Below are positions 32,018 to 44,297 of a stretch of DNA of 64,000 nucleotides, piece after piece. The DNA is taken from the NCBI GenBank assembly GCA_003049485.1, contig PYST01000139.1, forward strand, positions 1-64,000. The letters run 5' to 3'. The position numbers and the translations under genes were made by a program. Numbering within the stretch: the stretch's first letter is position 1; each line of letters opens with the position of its first letter. This DNA is from Ophioceras dolichostomum (taxonomy: Eukaryota; Ascomycota; Sordariomycetes; Magnaporthales; Ophioceraceae). The notes under the pieces are model-generated. The model did not search any database. It had not been told where the DNA came from and saw only the letters and a program-made list of their open reading frames with translations.

Positions 32018-33954
32018 ATGATGGATAAGAATGCCGAAGCAGGCGGCCCCAGGCCTCCCGCAGGCGGCCCGCATCCAGAAGCCGGTGCCGACTCTAACAC
32101 CACCGGGCGAGACGTCGCCATCGCCATGGTCGGAGAGGAGCGGCGCGCCTACGATACTGAAGTTGCTGCTCGGGCAGTTCGTAAGATTGACTGGTTTCTG
32201 ATACCGGCTATGACCGTTGGATGTGAGTGTTTACTTACCTTCCTCGTCTCCGTTTTAGATCCCATCATCATCTATCTCATCTGCATCATCAGTTCGCCAT
32301 CAGCAGGGTATGCTTCATCAGTCCAGCCCCGTGCTAACTTCGGACATTTTTCCAACCTCAAGATGGTCTTGTATACTACGATAAGGTTGGTGGTTCTACA
32401 GTGATATATCCATGCCACGTTCTAATCCGCATCTTCTGCCAGGCAATTTTGGGATCCGCCGTTCTCTTCGGCATGACTGCCGACCTGTCCCTCAGCGTCG
32501 TCGATCGCACCACCACACCACCAACGACAGACACATCGCGGCTCTCATGGGCCACGTCCCTGTTCTACTTCGGCATGCTAGCAGGGCTCTATCCCCTCAC
32601 CTTCCTCATCCAAAGATTCCCCGTCGGCCGCACGTTGGGATGCATCATCATTCTCTGGGCGCTCGTGTGCATGCTCACAGCAGCGACTACCTCTTATGGC
32701 GGGCTGTACGCCCAGAGGTTCGCGCTAGGGTTCGTCGAGAGCGTCATACCAACTGCGTTCATGTGCATCATATCTGGTCACTACACACAGCGCGAGCAGG
32801 CGCTGCGTCAGTCGTGGTGGTTCTCCAGCACAGGGTGGTGGACCATCATCGGCGGAGCGCTTAACTACGGCTTTGCGCAGATCGAGGGCGGCGGGCTGAA
32901 AAGGTGGCAGTATATATATCTGCTCGCTGGATCTCTGACTTTCCTGTTTGGGTTGGCCTGCTTTGCTATGCCTGACTCAGCAGTTACTGCATGGTTTCTC
33001 ACCGAAGAGGAGAGGTTCGCTGCAGTCGAGCGGCTCAGGGAGGGACAGACAGGGGTGAGGTGCACGACTATCAAATGGGCCCAGGTAAAGGAGGCTTTGT
33101 TGGACCCGAAGATTTGGCTCGTGTTTATCATGATGGGCTCAGCGTGAGTTTTGCCTTCTTGTCTTCCATTCATATGGATCCCCTGCCCCAAGAGATTCCC
33201 TATCATTCTCTTACCTTTCCTCTCCAGGTATACCGTAAATGGTGCCGTCAGCGGCTTCGGTCCTCTCATCGTCTCGACCTTCGGATGGAGCACCCTCGAG
33301 TCGATCGTCTTTCAGTTTCCGCTTGGAGGGCTCTGCCTCATCACCATCCTGCTAACCGGCTGGCTTGGGTCCCGATTTCCCAACATTCGCATCATCATGT
33401 TGATCATCACCTGCATGCCGGTGATCGCTGGATGCGCCATCATCTGGAAGAGCGAGTGGACGTACCATGCAGCTGCCCCAGTGGTCGGTTATACCATCAT
33501 CGGCACTTTCGGCGGTACCGTCAGCTTGATCATCACCATCGGCATGTCCAACGTCGCAGGACACACGAAGAAGAGCTTCATGGCAGCCAACATTTTCGTA
33601 GCGTACTGCGTTGGGAATATCGTCGGCCCCCAGCTCATCAGGTCGCAGACCAGGCCACAACACTATCCTGAGCTGTGGACAGGTCTCATCATCTTGTAAG
33701 TTCTTTTGGGCTGGTATTAGGAGTGATCTCCATACCCTATGTCATCCCCGATCCAGGCATTACGTACTAATTTGGCTGACACCGGTGTTGGCAGCTATTG
33801 CATCACTATTACCTCCTCTGTCGCCCTCTTCGTCGTGCTCCGTCGAGCGAACAGGAGAAAAGAGGCAGTCCAGGAGAGCGACACCGAGAGGGATAAGCTA
33901 GCTTTCCAAGACCTGACGGACATGGAAAATCCCTACTTTCGATACGTGCTGTAA
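32018..33954 (+). CDS. MFS permease of the DAL5/allantoate type (anion:cation symporter)
   Basis: Five exons (32018-32222, 32363-32385, 32443-33143, 33228-33695, 33795-33954) encode 518 residues. The 23-nt exon 2 joins AMTVG to YGLVYYDKAILGSA, the first-helix DKxxLG region of the family. Later landmarks are FYFGMLAGLYPLTFLIQRFPVGR, RFALGFVESVIPTAF, a central cytosolic loop (FLTEEERFAAVERL) and NIFVAYCVGNIVGPQ. About 12 membrane segments are visible. Family members import organic acids, vitamins or nitrogen compounds such as allantoate across the plasma membrane. The substrate here is open. Intron 2 has a weak donor (GTTGGT) but a CTAAT branch site. The ATG at 32018 is followed by another at 32021. 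Confidence 0.85.
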
Positions 33955-34497
33955 TAGTGATAGCCCGGACTCCCGTCGCAAAAGTATGAAGCATCGAAGG
34001 ATCAATAAAAGCTGCCCGTGTAGATGTCAGAAAAGATACGATTCTCGGTTCCAGCGTAATGGGATAGTGCAGACAGACTCTGCATTTGACGCCCGATAGA
34101 AATGAGAGTACAGTTTGTTCACTGTATTTGTCCACCGATCTCTGATCCAGACGCAACGCAAGGGCTCATACTACATTGATGTCTGCTACGAACCGCCCCC
34201 AATTTAGAAGCACAAGCACCGAGTGGTTGAATCTGCACCGGTCGTGCAACCGCGAAATAGGGCTCAGGGGCGCAGCGTCGGTTGCCTGCCAGCCTGCATG
34301 TACATGCATAGGTACGGTTTGCACGCCTTCTTGGCCCACGGTGTTCGCGTGGTCTCTGGTTCGATGTTCTGCACGGGGTACCTAAATATGCGACCCCGCG
34401 CATAATTGTCTCTCAAGGCAAACTCAACTCCAACTTCCACCTCCCGTTGCCATCAAACAATCGGCGCTCCCCCCTCTAGATCTCGACATCCACCAAA
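33955..34497. other. Spacer between permease and NLR
   Basis: Permease 3' region and NLR promoter. No gene seen. Confidence 0.45.
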
Positions 34498-37400
34498 ATG
34501 GATCCCGGAACCATTCTAGCCGTCATTGGGTTTGCGGACCAAGTTATCGTGCTCTGCAAGTTCTACCTTGAGACGGCCAAGGACGCGCCGTCGGACATTC
34601 GCGCCATGCTGGTGGAGGTGGCCACCGTCAAGACCATCCTCGACACGCTCCAGTTTATGATGTGCTCAGCTGCCGGCGGCTACAGCGGTGCCGTCCAGAG
34701 CCTCATTTCCCCGGGTGGCCCAGTTGATGAGTGCCATGGCGTCATCTCAGATCTCGAGAAGCTGTTCCCTGCAGGAATACTGACGAAATGCGATGCCGCT
34801 TCCAAGGGTGCTGGCGAGCGCACCAAGAAGCAGAGGGCGAAAGCGATTCTCGCAGCCTTGGCCTGGCCTCTCCATGCAGACAAAGCGCAGAAGCTTCTCC
34901 GTCGTTTGGGGAACCTGAAGCAGACCATCACTTTGGCTTTGACCACAAATTCAGCGTACATCGTCCCAATAATTTCAGCCGTACTTCGCGACGCCAAGAG
35001 GTCAAAAATCTGATGCGTGCGAAACAGTCAAACTATCCAAGAAATCCAGTCTACGACCCGGGAGCTGCACAAGTTGCTAACAGGTATTTGCCGACAATGC
35101 CCCTTTCCATGTTTCTCAGTCCTGCTTCCAATTCCGTCCCAGGCCTCGAGCTCTCAGCTGACGCAACGAACCAAACAGTTAGTCAGCGCATGGAAATTTA
35201 CAGGTGGCTCGACTGCACTGACCCCTCACCGAGACATAACCTTGCTGTATCTCAGTATGTCGAGGGCACGGCTGAGTGGATCTTCCGATGCCCTGAATGG
35301 GGCCGCTGGATCGACCTCCACGAGCGATGTTTCTGGATTCACGGCATCCCCGGCGCCGGCAAGACTATTCTGGCCTCCAACGTCATCAGAGCTCTCGAGA
35401 ATCATTGCGCGCTCAAGCCTCCGTCTCCTGATGGCAATGATGGCAGCAAGCTTGCTTGTGTGTACTATTACTGCTACTTCGGCAACGACCAAGATGAGTC
35501 GGGGCCCCTTCTCCGCTGGCTCGTCGACCAACTTGGCCGCCTCACCGAGACCGTGCCCCCACACCTCTACGACTGCTTCCAGAGCGGGCGCCAGCCCAGC
35601 GTGCCTCAAATCTTGACCGCGCTTGAGCAGTTGCTCGCGCTGGTTGGTCGAGTCTTTGTTGTCATCGATGCGGTCGACGAGAGCAAAGAGCGCCACAAGT
35701 TACTCAAGGTCCTGCATGACCTGGCGAACGACCATCGCTTCACAAAGCTGCAGCTCCTTGTGACAAGTCGAGAGTACGTCGATATTGAGAGGACGATGTC
35801 AAAGATCTCCGTCCATCTGTCTATGTCAAACCCTCTGGTTACCGAAGATATCCGACGTTGCGTCCGCGACACACTCACGACGAACCCGAAATTCAGGAGA
35901 TGGCCCTCCGAAATCATGGCCGAGGTCGAAGAAGTCATTCCGAGAAAAGCGGATGGGATGTGAGTGATGAGCTTGCCAACGGTCCAAAGACTTTTATTAC
36001 CCACTGAACTAATATTTACCCTCTCATCACTTGAACAGGTTCCGTTGGGCAGTTTGCCAGATGGACAGCCTTCGAAGACTTCCGCCGACGAAAGAAGCTA
36101 TCATGAAGGCTCTCAAGAACCTACCAAAGGACCTGGAGGAAGTATACACACGGCTCTTCGAGGCTATTCCGGAGGAGGAGGTGGCTGTGGTTCGCCATGT
36201 GCTGTCGTGGATGTACTTCCACCAAAATCTCCATCAGGGCAGCATTCCCTGCCAGACGGTTCTTCAAGCCCTGTCGCGAAGTCCAGATGCTCCAGCCACG
36301 CCCTGCTCATACAATACGGAGGATCTCCAGGACTTGTGCGGCTGCCTGGTCACGGTAGCCGAGGGCTTCGTGTTCGCACGCCGCCCGGACTATGGCAGCG
36401 GTCGGGCAACGGTGTTACTGTTCGCGCATTACACAGTTCGGGAGTTCCTAGAGTCGCCGCGGATCTCTGGGGGCCCCGCGGCCTCATTTGCCCTCTCGGT
36501 CCAGGTCACGCATAGACCGATTCTAAAGCTCTTGATGGAAGAAGGGCTGAAATGCCACCATTCCTTGGAGGTCGAGGACAAGCAAACACGCTCTGCGAGG
36601 AAGGTCTGGTGGCACGAGCTATACGGTGGTGATCCCCCCCATGATGTAAGGCAAGATAGGCGGGCGGACGAAGCCTTGCACCGGATCACGGCTAATTTCA
36701 CCGTATACGCCGCTGTATCGATTCGATTCCTCGAGCAGGGCTGGCCGAACTGCTGGGCTCAACTTTCAGACGACGACGCCATGATCGACCTGGCATTTGC
36801 GGTAATAGACCTTTCCGCTCCTCACGGCTCAGTTATTCACGACGTTCAGTTCGCATTCGCCGGTTTTTGGCGCTGGGTCGCCACTGGACGCTCTGACCCC
36901 GACGCGCTCATGCTGCTGAGCGTGTATGATTGTTTCGGGGCCTGCTTCGAGTCGATGGCCGAGCGCCTTTTCCGTCGCTCAGGCAGAACCCCGCAAGACA
37001 TCCTCTTTTCTCAGGTCGTAGTAGCACCGCTTGGCAACAGGATGGGGAGTGGCCTCTTTCAACCTGCCGCTTTTCGTGGGCCCGTGTTAGAGCTATTCTG
37101 CAACAGGAGCCACCCGAGGTGGTTGAGCTTCGTTCTGCGCCACTCCGAGCCCACGACGGAAGGGTTAACACGGCTGCTCATGCTACGTATTTACAATACC
37201 CGACGGCCAGCCCCAAGGTATTTCAGGTCGCCCAGTGAGGGGTCTGTCGAGGACTCAAACGCGCCTCAGCTGGAAACTCTGCTACTCGCAAGAGGTGCGG
37301 ATCCTGCCGGCAAGGGCAGACCTGTAACGCCTCTTCAAGTCGCGGCGTGGATCGGAAATGTTCGGGCCACCGAAATCTTACTTCAGCATGGGGCAGATCC

Positions 37401-37749
37401 CGACGGCGATGCGTGTGCATCTAATCAACTGTCTGGCGATCTTCCGGAAGTCGACAGCCTCCTCCCATACTTGAGGGAACGGAGGCCACTCGTCATCGCC
37501 GAGGACTGTGGGTGTCACCATCGCGTAAAAAAGGCGACCTGGGTAGGTAATCGAACCCGATATTCAAAGATCAAGGCTCTTCTTCTACAGTATGGAGCAA
37601 GGGAGTTTGAAGGCCACGAGCTGGAGGAGCTTGGGCGTCGCGAACTGGAAGAGCAGAGGCGCCTGCAACTGGAACAAGACAATATGGAAAACTCGCCCGA
37701 GACAAAGCCCGACTGGAGCAAATGCTGGAGCGACTCAGAGGACGATTGA
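34498..37749 (+). CDS. NACHT-domain NLR-like protein with ankyrin repeat
   Basis: Exons are 34498-34955, 35028-35083, 35143-35959 and 36039-37749, giving 1013 residues. The acceptor at 35157 instead of 35142 would give 1008. The N-terminus (MDPGTILAVIGFADQVIVLCKFYLE) is a fungal STAND N-terminal domain. It leads to RWLDCTDPSPRHNLA, then NACHT with Walker A GIPGAGKT (about 239) and Walker B VFVVIDAVDE (about 343-352). The winged-helix part has MFRWAVCQMDSLRR and LPKDLEEVYTRLF. One or two ankyrin units are near 855-900 (TPLQVAAWIGNVRATEILLQHGADP). The family are intracellular sensors involved in heterokaryon incompatibility and immunity. Intron 1 is 72 nt with an in-frame TGA at 35011 and a CTGAT branch site, so splicing is needed. 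The gene looks intact. Confidence 0.85.
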
Positions 37750-37830
37750 GCTCGAGGCCTCTCTTTCCCCCCTTCGTCCCTCGAGTACCACACCCTGTCA
37801 ACACAACATACATAGGATCACTGCCCAATG

Positions 37831-38958
37831 CTATAGACTTGGGACAATGACGCCATCCAGCCTTCGATTCCGAACAGCCACAGCCTCAACACCAACCCCT
37901 GCGCCTCCATCACGCAACCCCTTCCCACCAGCATACCCAGCAGGCACCGCAGTGGCCCCAGCACACGCCACGATACCGGCGGGCGTCAGCGCGGTCCCCG
38001 TCCCCATTCCCGCCCCCGAAACCTCAAACATAAACCGATGATCCACCCCCTCCCCCCTCAACGCCCTCCTCACAAAAACCTCCAGCACCCTCTCCTTCTC
38101 CCTCGCCCTCCCACTCTTCTCCCCCTCCCCCTCCCCATCCTTCACCGCCCCCGCCATGTCCTTCTTCCTCGCCCTCGCCAATCCCTCCAACCTTCTCACA
38201 ACCGCCGGCGCGAACTCCTCCAGCACCCCACACACCGCCACATCCTCGCCCGTCCCACCATACGCGAAGCTCCCCGACCCGCAGATCGGCTCGAACGGCA
38301 ATCCCAGCCTCGCAAACCACGCGTACACCCCCGCGTCCACGATCCCGATCAGGTGCCGCACCCCCGCGGCGCCCGCGTGCAGCGACAGGGCTCGATACAG
38401 CATGCTGCTGACGAGGTGGCCGTCTAGGCTGCGGTACGCCCGCAGGACGGCGAGCGACCCGATCTCCCACACCTTGGAGAGGTCGGCGACGGAGTGGAGA
38501 GCGCAGAAGGAGGACATGGATATTGCGCCGTTGGTGTAGGTGGGGGCGTCGCGGAGGGTGATGAAGGGGTGGTGATGATGATGGTAGTCTGATCCTGGAC
38601 AATGGGGGGATTGGGAGTAGTGGATCACGCGCAGGACGCCGGCTGGCTGGGCGGAGTGGGCGTCGACAGCGAGGAGGAAGGTCGAGACGGACTCATGGGA
38701 GGAGTACTGCGCGTGCATTGTCGCGGGAGACTCGTTGAAGGAGGTTGCGAAGACGGAGGTTTCGACGTGGCGGGCTAGGTTGGAGTGCGGGAGGGACGGG
38801 CCGGGGATGAGGTAGAGGATTAGGCGGTCGGGGACGGTGGGCGGGTGGGTTTGGAGGAGGGATTTGGTGAGGGATTTGGCTTGGTCGGCGGTTAAGCTGT
38901 AGGTGTAGGTGTGTGGGAGGTTGGTGGCGGAGGAGGGGTGCCGCTGGCTGGTCGCCAT
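37831..38958 (-). CDS. GNAT-fold acyltransferase-like protein
   Basis: A single exon encodes 375 residues. The central part has the acetyl-CoA-binding pattern of GNAT proteins in fungi: GVLRVIHYS, then KVWEIGSLAVLRAYRSLDGH (strand 4 and the pyrophosphate loop region), LYRALSLHAGAAGVRHLIGIVD and a late FARLGLPFEPICG. His-rich (YHHHHHPF) and charged (DGEGEGEKSGRAREKE) insertions lie in loops. The enzyme and its substrate are not identifiable. It is convergent with the NLR gene, with 81 bp between stop codons, so the 3' transcripts probably overlap. Confidence 0.6.
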   Translation of the reverse strand: MATSQRHPSSATNLPHTYTYSLTADQAKSLTKSLLQTHPPTVPDRLILYLIPGPSLPHSNLARHVETSVFATSFNESPATMHAQYSSHESVSTFLLAVDAHSAQPAGVLRVIHYSQSPHCPGSDYHHHHHPFITLRDAPTYTNGAISMSSFCALHSVADLSKVWEIGSLAVLRAYRSLDGHLVSSMLYRALSLHAGAAGVRHLIGIVDAGVYAWFARLGLPFEPICGSGSFAYGGTGEDVAVCGVLEEFAPAVVRRLEGLARARKKDMAGAVKDGEGEGEKSGRAREKERVLEVFVRRALRGEGVDHRFMFEVSGAGMGTGTALTPAGIVACAGATAVPAGYAGGKGLRDGGAGVGVEAVAVRNRRLDGVIVPSL

Positions 38959-40331
38959 TGTCGCGAGGAGTTTGAAGAGGTTGTATTTTGAAGAAAGCCT
39001 TGGGCCAGATGGTATAGTATGATTGTGATCTAAGCAATTCGGCGTCGGAGTTGAAGTAGTTTATGTCTTTTGGAATATATATCTTCGTGTTCCTTTTTTG
39101 CACATTTTTGCATTTCCTCCTCTTCTTGTTTTTCTCGGCGTAGGTTGATGAGTGATGACCGTCTGGTGTCCGCTCTCGATCACCCAAAGAGGGTCTCGTG
39201 CCCATAAGACTCCGAGGACGAAAACTCGTTCTTTTATACCACAAGCGATGTCGACCTGTACTCCCTTGTGCACACGCTCTTCTTCAGGCCCTGACACGTA
39301 GCTCCCTTCTTCGACACACCTCGGCACATCGCGGGGCATACGCGTCCGTTCCGGGAGATTGACGGATGCGGGTTCTAGACCCGTCAGGTTCTTCCCATGC
39401 TCTCTCCGCAGTTACGGCCCGGGGGTAAAAGGTGTGTTCCACCTGCACCACGTTACATGGCCCTTCCTTCTGTTGATGTTCTTCCATCTTGTCACCGTGT
39501 TTGCGACTCTGGGCGTGCAAGTGGCAGGTGCCAGAGGCGAGGTGTGGTCGGAGCACCAGGCCGGCCTGTACGCCGTGTTGGGTTGGAGGAACGGTGGGCA
39601 CTGAGTCCTGCTGGGAACACCCGGGCCCGAAAGCAGGAACCCGATGCTGAGGAGATGAACTGATTGCCAATTATAAAGATTATGGACGAACGGTGGTCCG
39701 TTTTTGGTAACACCTGTAGCTCCATCGGTCCCCTATCCTATCCTGAGCACAAAGGGTCATGTGTGCTAGTACTAATAGTACCTCGCTGGGCCCGTGCCTT
39801 CTACTACTACTAGTAGTACATGCTGTGAAAATTTGCGGGCCGCTCACTGAGCAAACGTCGCGTGGCTAGTAGTTAATTGCTTTGTTTGTCCCTTCTAGAA
39901 GCTACTACTTCAAGCCTAAGCATGTTGCGGATTCTGAACGCCCTTCCAAACAATGAGCGGCCCAAAGCTGAGACATGGGCCGTCAGGGGTTTGTCAAACC
40001 TCATCACTCAAATAACTCGGACGGACGTCATTCGTGGAACAACAAAAGACGGTTCTCACGACGATTATGTGAGCTTAACCATGTTTAAGGACATGATCTA
40101 GAACCAAGAGGCTCAAAGAAAGCAACATATGAGAATAGGTAGCCCGGTACTATTGCGTGGTTTGAACTTGTAGAACACTGAGAGGCCATCGAGAACGACT
40201 GTCGTTGGAAATGCGGTAAATTCCGGTGCCCCGTTTGAATTTATGCTGACCGGCCCTTCTATCTGTAGAGGCCGGGGGATCCTATCCGATATTCCCTCAA
40301 GACACACCATGGAGTCAGCAAAGGTGAAATC
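38959..40331. other. Intergenic spacer
   Basis: No gene supported. A 59-residue open frame from an ATG at 39922 to 40101 has no recognisable motif. Confidence 0.45.
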
Positions 40332-41955
40332 TCACCAGAGCGTAATATCCTCCACGGCGTCGCCCTCCAGCTCAAGCCCCTCGCCGCTCATGAGCCCCTG
40401 AACGAATGTCTCGCCGACGAGCAGGTAAGACGACCCCGTAATACTACTAGTGGTCTGCGTATTTTCTCTTCCTTCTTCTTCGGCACAAGCCCGGAGAATG
40501 CTGGGGAACTCCGCCCCGGCGAAGATGCACACCCTGTCGCCCACACTCGCGCGCCACGGGACGAGGGCCATGTAGCCGCGCTCCGTTACGGCTAGCCTCT
40601 GCCCCGAAATCCCATTCACGGCTCGGTCGCGGGGGTTTTCGATCCGTTGGTCTGGTTTTGGGTGCGCCTTGTACATCTCTGCAGATGCAAGCGTCGCGCC
40701 CATGTGTAGGGGTGGGTTCGAAGGAGAGTTGCTGTTGTTGCTGCTACTGCCGCCACTGCCACTGCCTTCTTGTTGCCCCCCACGTTGGATGGGCAGCCCC
40801 TTCCCATGCTCCAGTTGCGGAACCTGTGCTAATCATTCATCCTCGACGGCGTCGTCTGACCGGGATGGTGCTGCCAGGGCTGTGGTAGTATTTTCCAAGG
40901 CACATGTCGGAGAAAGCTTGGTCCACGTCGGCATATACCTGTCCGCATCTTTCGTGGTGGTCGCGCAGCAGCTCAAGTGCCTTTGCCTCTGCTCCTTGGT
41001 CGACGTGCACTGAAAGATCCTCACCGAAATGATTGCGTAGTAGGGAGTCCTGTACCACCACCAACATGTCGACCAGGTAGCCTCAGATCAGTAAGGCGCC
41101 GTCCTTACGCGTAGTCGCCGGCGGCGCCGCTCCGGTGGAGTCGCTAGGCGCGCGAGGTACCCGCATCGTCTCAAGAGCGATCGCCATCGCTCCCGACCAC
41201 TTCAAGTCATCCTTGCACGACCAGTCAGGGACCCAACTGGGGAGGAGTAGGTCCCCGACGTCATCCAGGTTCCGTCGTTGGAGGCCGGCGTGGATGAATA
41301 AGTTGGGCGCGGAACCCTTGGCGGCGTGGTACGCCGCGAACTTGAGGAAGGCATCGGCGGCCGAGATGGAGCATGCATACAGGTATGCTCGCCTTGACGA
41401 CTTCCTGGATGATCCAGGTGCGCTCGAACTAGGAGCTGTCGAAAATCCGCCAGTAGCTTAGATGCACGGGATCCTTGTCCGATGATTTCTGCTCGGGGGT
41501 TTCTGGGCCGAGGTCTATATGCACGGACGAAGCGTTCTCATAGATGTCCCCATCATCTGCAGCTGCTTGACCTCCTCGGTGTCTACCTGGTTGATGCAGA
41601 TGGCGTCCGCCCAGATATATTGTTACCGTTCGTGGTACAAATTGCGGAGCATGCGTGAGCTGCCAGAACGGCGATACCGCTTCAGTGTGGTCTCCAAGGA
41701 AGCCCGGGCGGCGAAGGCTTGTCTTCCGTTGGCGCAGTCAATGAGTATCTTCCGGTCGTCGGGGCCCTGGCCCCAGCCGTACGAAATCGCGTGTAATTCG
41801 GGGCGGCGTTCACGGGGTAGATGACCACCTCGCATAGGACAGGATCGGTGCGGTACGCGGCCAGGCGGATCTTGAGCAGACGGATCTGCCGCTGGCCGAT
41901 GGCGAGCTTGGGATACGTAAATGACATGAAGGCGTCTTCGAGGCGTGCAGATTCA
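40332..41955 (-). pseudogene. HET-domain heterokaryon incompatibility relic
   Basis: The minus strand shows the HET order over several frames: IRLLKIRLAAYRTDPVLCEV, then after a 1-nt shift near 41786 ISYGWGQG, IDCANGRQ and SLETTLKRYRR, then an in-frame TAA at 41623-41625, then WADAICINQVDTEE, then another shift with DIYENASSVHIDLG. Further on come pieces such as LLPSWVPDWSCKDD, and finally an intact end at 40332-40703 with RLAVTERGYMALVPWRASVGDRVCIF, ICGx-like SYLLVGETFVQGLM and DITLW. HET proteins trigger cell death on fusion of unlike strains. This copy cannot make the whole protein. The undisturbed C-terminal frame suggests fairly recent decay. Confidence 0.82.
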
Positions 41956-42820
41956 GCCTAGCCAGTCGCGAGGATGGGTGGCTTCAGGCCGTAATCCGTC
42001 GGGCCCGCGTCTCATCCGAGCCCATGTGCATCGCCTGAGGAGAGATCGGTTCCCCCTCGTCGCAGCTGCCATCACATTGTTCGTCAACGGCACAGCCCTC
42101 TTAAACACACATCTGAGAGAACAAGTTCATCGCTCGCAGGATTTGTGTGGTGGACAGCCTGCTGGAGTCAAATTGCTTCCCCGCAGCTATGAGGCCCTCC
42201 ATATCCTCAGCTTTGAACAATGGCATTAAGAACAAAAAGAAGGATGGCTCGTACGATGAAGAGAACCCTGGCTCGGGGAATGGTTGAGGGAGGGCGAGAA
42301 GTACGGGTCCCCAATGTCATGTAAATAACAATGTGCCCATGTAAGAGGAGGACAGTAACAAAAGTACTTTTGTTACCGCACATGAGAGGGAGGCAAAGTG
42401 GCGACGTGGACTTGTGCCGATGAAGACTTATCCTTCTTCCGCTTTCGAAAACATGGCCAGCGGTATCCTCCAAAAAAGACGAGAATCAAGGCTCAACACA
42501 TGGCGGACCGCTTAAGACTGCAAGTTACCTACTCGAGACCCCGAACAAACAGTGGTCGCTGTTGTCCGCATATGACTAATTCGGGCCATCACTCAATGCC
42601 CCAGAAAACAAAAGCTACAGCGCTGAAAACTAGGACGACATAAAAACACAGGATACTTCGCCTCGCTACGAAGCCTCTACGAGGCATTAGCAAAAAGCCG
42701 ATGCAGCCACGAAAGCAGAATAGCCGCCCAAGATAGCCGTGCCCGGCATCATCAACCACAACATGCCTCTGCGGGCACGGTCTAAAACGTTACAGATACT
42801 GCAAGTCCATTGTCCCTTCA
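41956..42820. other. Intergenic spacer
   Basis: No gene or element with recognisable ends. Confidence 0.45.
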
Positions 42821-44020
42821 TCACATGGCCAACACCGGAAGCGCCGCCCCAACGCACACCACGGCAACAAAGAAAGGCCAGCGGGACTCCTCCAATTCGA
42901 GCAGCGGCGGCGGCGGCAGCGCCTTCGACGTTGGCTCCTCTCCATTAGCAGCGCCACCATCCCCAGGCGAGCCACCGCCGCCGTTCTGCCAGAAATCCCC
43001 CGTGTAGTCGTCGTCCTGCTGCACGACACCCTGGTCCTGCTCCATGTCCTCCCGCGGACTAAGGTTCGCACGCAGACACGACAAACTCGTCGTTGGTGCG
43101 TCCTCTACACCATCCGGTGGCAGAGACGCTTCATCACTGTACCCCCAAACCGTGACGACGACCCAGTTGCCGTTCGCTGCGACGCCGTACGCCGGCTGGT
43201 TGTTGTCCGGCTCTTTCCACCCGGTCCCGTTCGCGACCACCACCTCGCGCTTCAGCTGCAGGAGCTGTCCGGCTCCGCGTTGGGCGAAATAGCGCGGGTG
43301 TGTGACGGAGTCGTCGAATCCGGCCGGGCTGAGGATGTCGGGGATGACGAGCCGGTAGGACGCCTGGCAGGCGGCTGAGAGGGCGGGGGGAGGTTTGGAG
43401 GAGGCACGGGTGTTGGGGGAGGAGGAGACGGCGGAGTCGTGTGCGGAGCCGTCGCCCGGAAGCCAGCATCTTCTTCGGCCGTCTTCAGGCTGGGGGTGGG
43501 CTGCCTGCGAGGCGAAGCCGCCGCCGTACATCCGCTGTAAGCTGGTTTTGCATTCCGGGGAGAGGAATGCGCAGGAGTTTTTGGGAAGTTCGGTGTTGGA
43601 CGAGGATGGGGAGCTTGAGATGGTGGTGGTGTTGCTATCGAGGAAGTAGTATTGGCAGATGTGCCAGGAGGGGTCGATAGGGTTCATGATCTGCTGCTTG
43701 GTCCCCTTGTGCGCATGTTTGGCGTGGTCGGAGAAGAAGAGTGCGTCCGGAGGGGAGAATGAAAGGGTGGACAAGATGATGACCCTATTCGCGGCAGCAA
43801 GGTCACCGAAGACGGGCAAGAGCAGGTCCGGGACGAGGTCGATCTTGGCCTGCCAGCCGTCGATGGGCTCTTCTCCTCCCGGCCACGGCTTGGTGATGTC
43901 CGGTCCGCGGAAGCTGTGGCTGACGCCGCCGCTGCCCAGTGCAGGAACGTGGTGGAAGAAAATGGAGAGGAGGAAGAAGCCGAAATGCATCATAATGACT
44001 TGGGGGCTAGACAGCGTCAT
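42821..44020 (-). CDS. Secreted or surface-anchored protein, family not recognised
   Basis: A single exon encodes 399 residues. An N-terminal signal (HFGFFLLSIFFHHVPALG, about residues 11-29) and a hydrophobic C-terminus (WPFFVAVVCVGAALPVLAM) after a long Asp/Glu/Gly stretch suggest a GPI-anchored or single-pass surface protein. The ectodomain contains NPIDPSWHICQYYFLD, a cysteine pair around SCAFLSPECKTSL, and VAANGNWVVVTVWGYSDE. An internal ATG at 43993 (MMHFGFF) is an equally good start and would put the signal peptide at the very N-terminus. Function unknown. Confidence 0.7.
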   Translation of the reverse strand: MTLSSPQVIMMHFGFFLLSIFFHHVPALGSGGVSHSFRGPDITKPWPGGEEPIDGWQAKIDLVPDLLLPVFGDLAAANRVIILSTLSFSPPDALFFSDHAKHAHKGTKQQIMNPIDPSWHICQYYFLDSNTTTISSSPSSSNTELPKNSCAFLSPECKTSLQRMYGGGFASQAAHPQPEDGRRRCWLPGDGSAHDSAVSSSPNTRASSKPPPALSAACQASYRLVIPDILSPAGFDDSVTHPRYFAQRGAGQLLQLKREVVVANGTGWKEPDNNQPAYGVAANGNWVVVTVWGYSDEASLPPDGVEDAPTTSLSCLRANLSPREDMEQDQGVVQQDDDYTGDFWQNGGGGSPGDGGAANGEEPTSKALPPPPLLELEESRWPFFVAVVCVGAALPVLAM

Positions 44021-44297
44021 TCCTGCCGCCCTCCCTTAATAAAGATTAGAGAGCGCCACAGACTGCCAAGCGCTGCCGGTGCTGGCAGGAGAAGTAGACA
44101 TGGAAGTGAAGATCTGTGGTCCATTATTGGGAATGGCCTGCAGGACTTCCGATAAGTCTGTTGTGCGTGCGGGTTTCCCATGATGAAATGTCACGTAGGC
44201 ACGAGTCATCACTTACATCTTGGAGGCATCATCGACGGCCGTGTTGTGCCAACAGGTGAAAGAGTTTAATTTTGGGGGGGATTGCTGATAGCGCTTC

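Noticed and set aside
35011..35013. TGA in the NLR gene as a nonsense mutation
   Set aside because: It lies within a 72-nt intron with GT-AG ends and a CTGAT branch site; splicing restores the expected family sequence.
39922..40101. Small open frame of 59 residues
   Set aside because: No motif, poor context and no paralog. It cannot be separated from chance.
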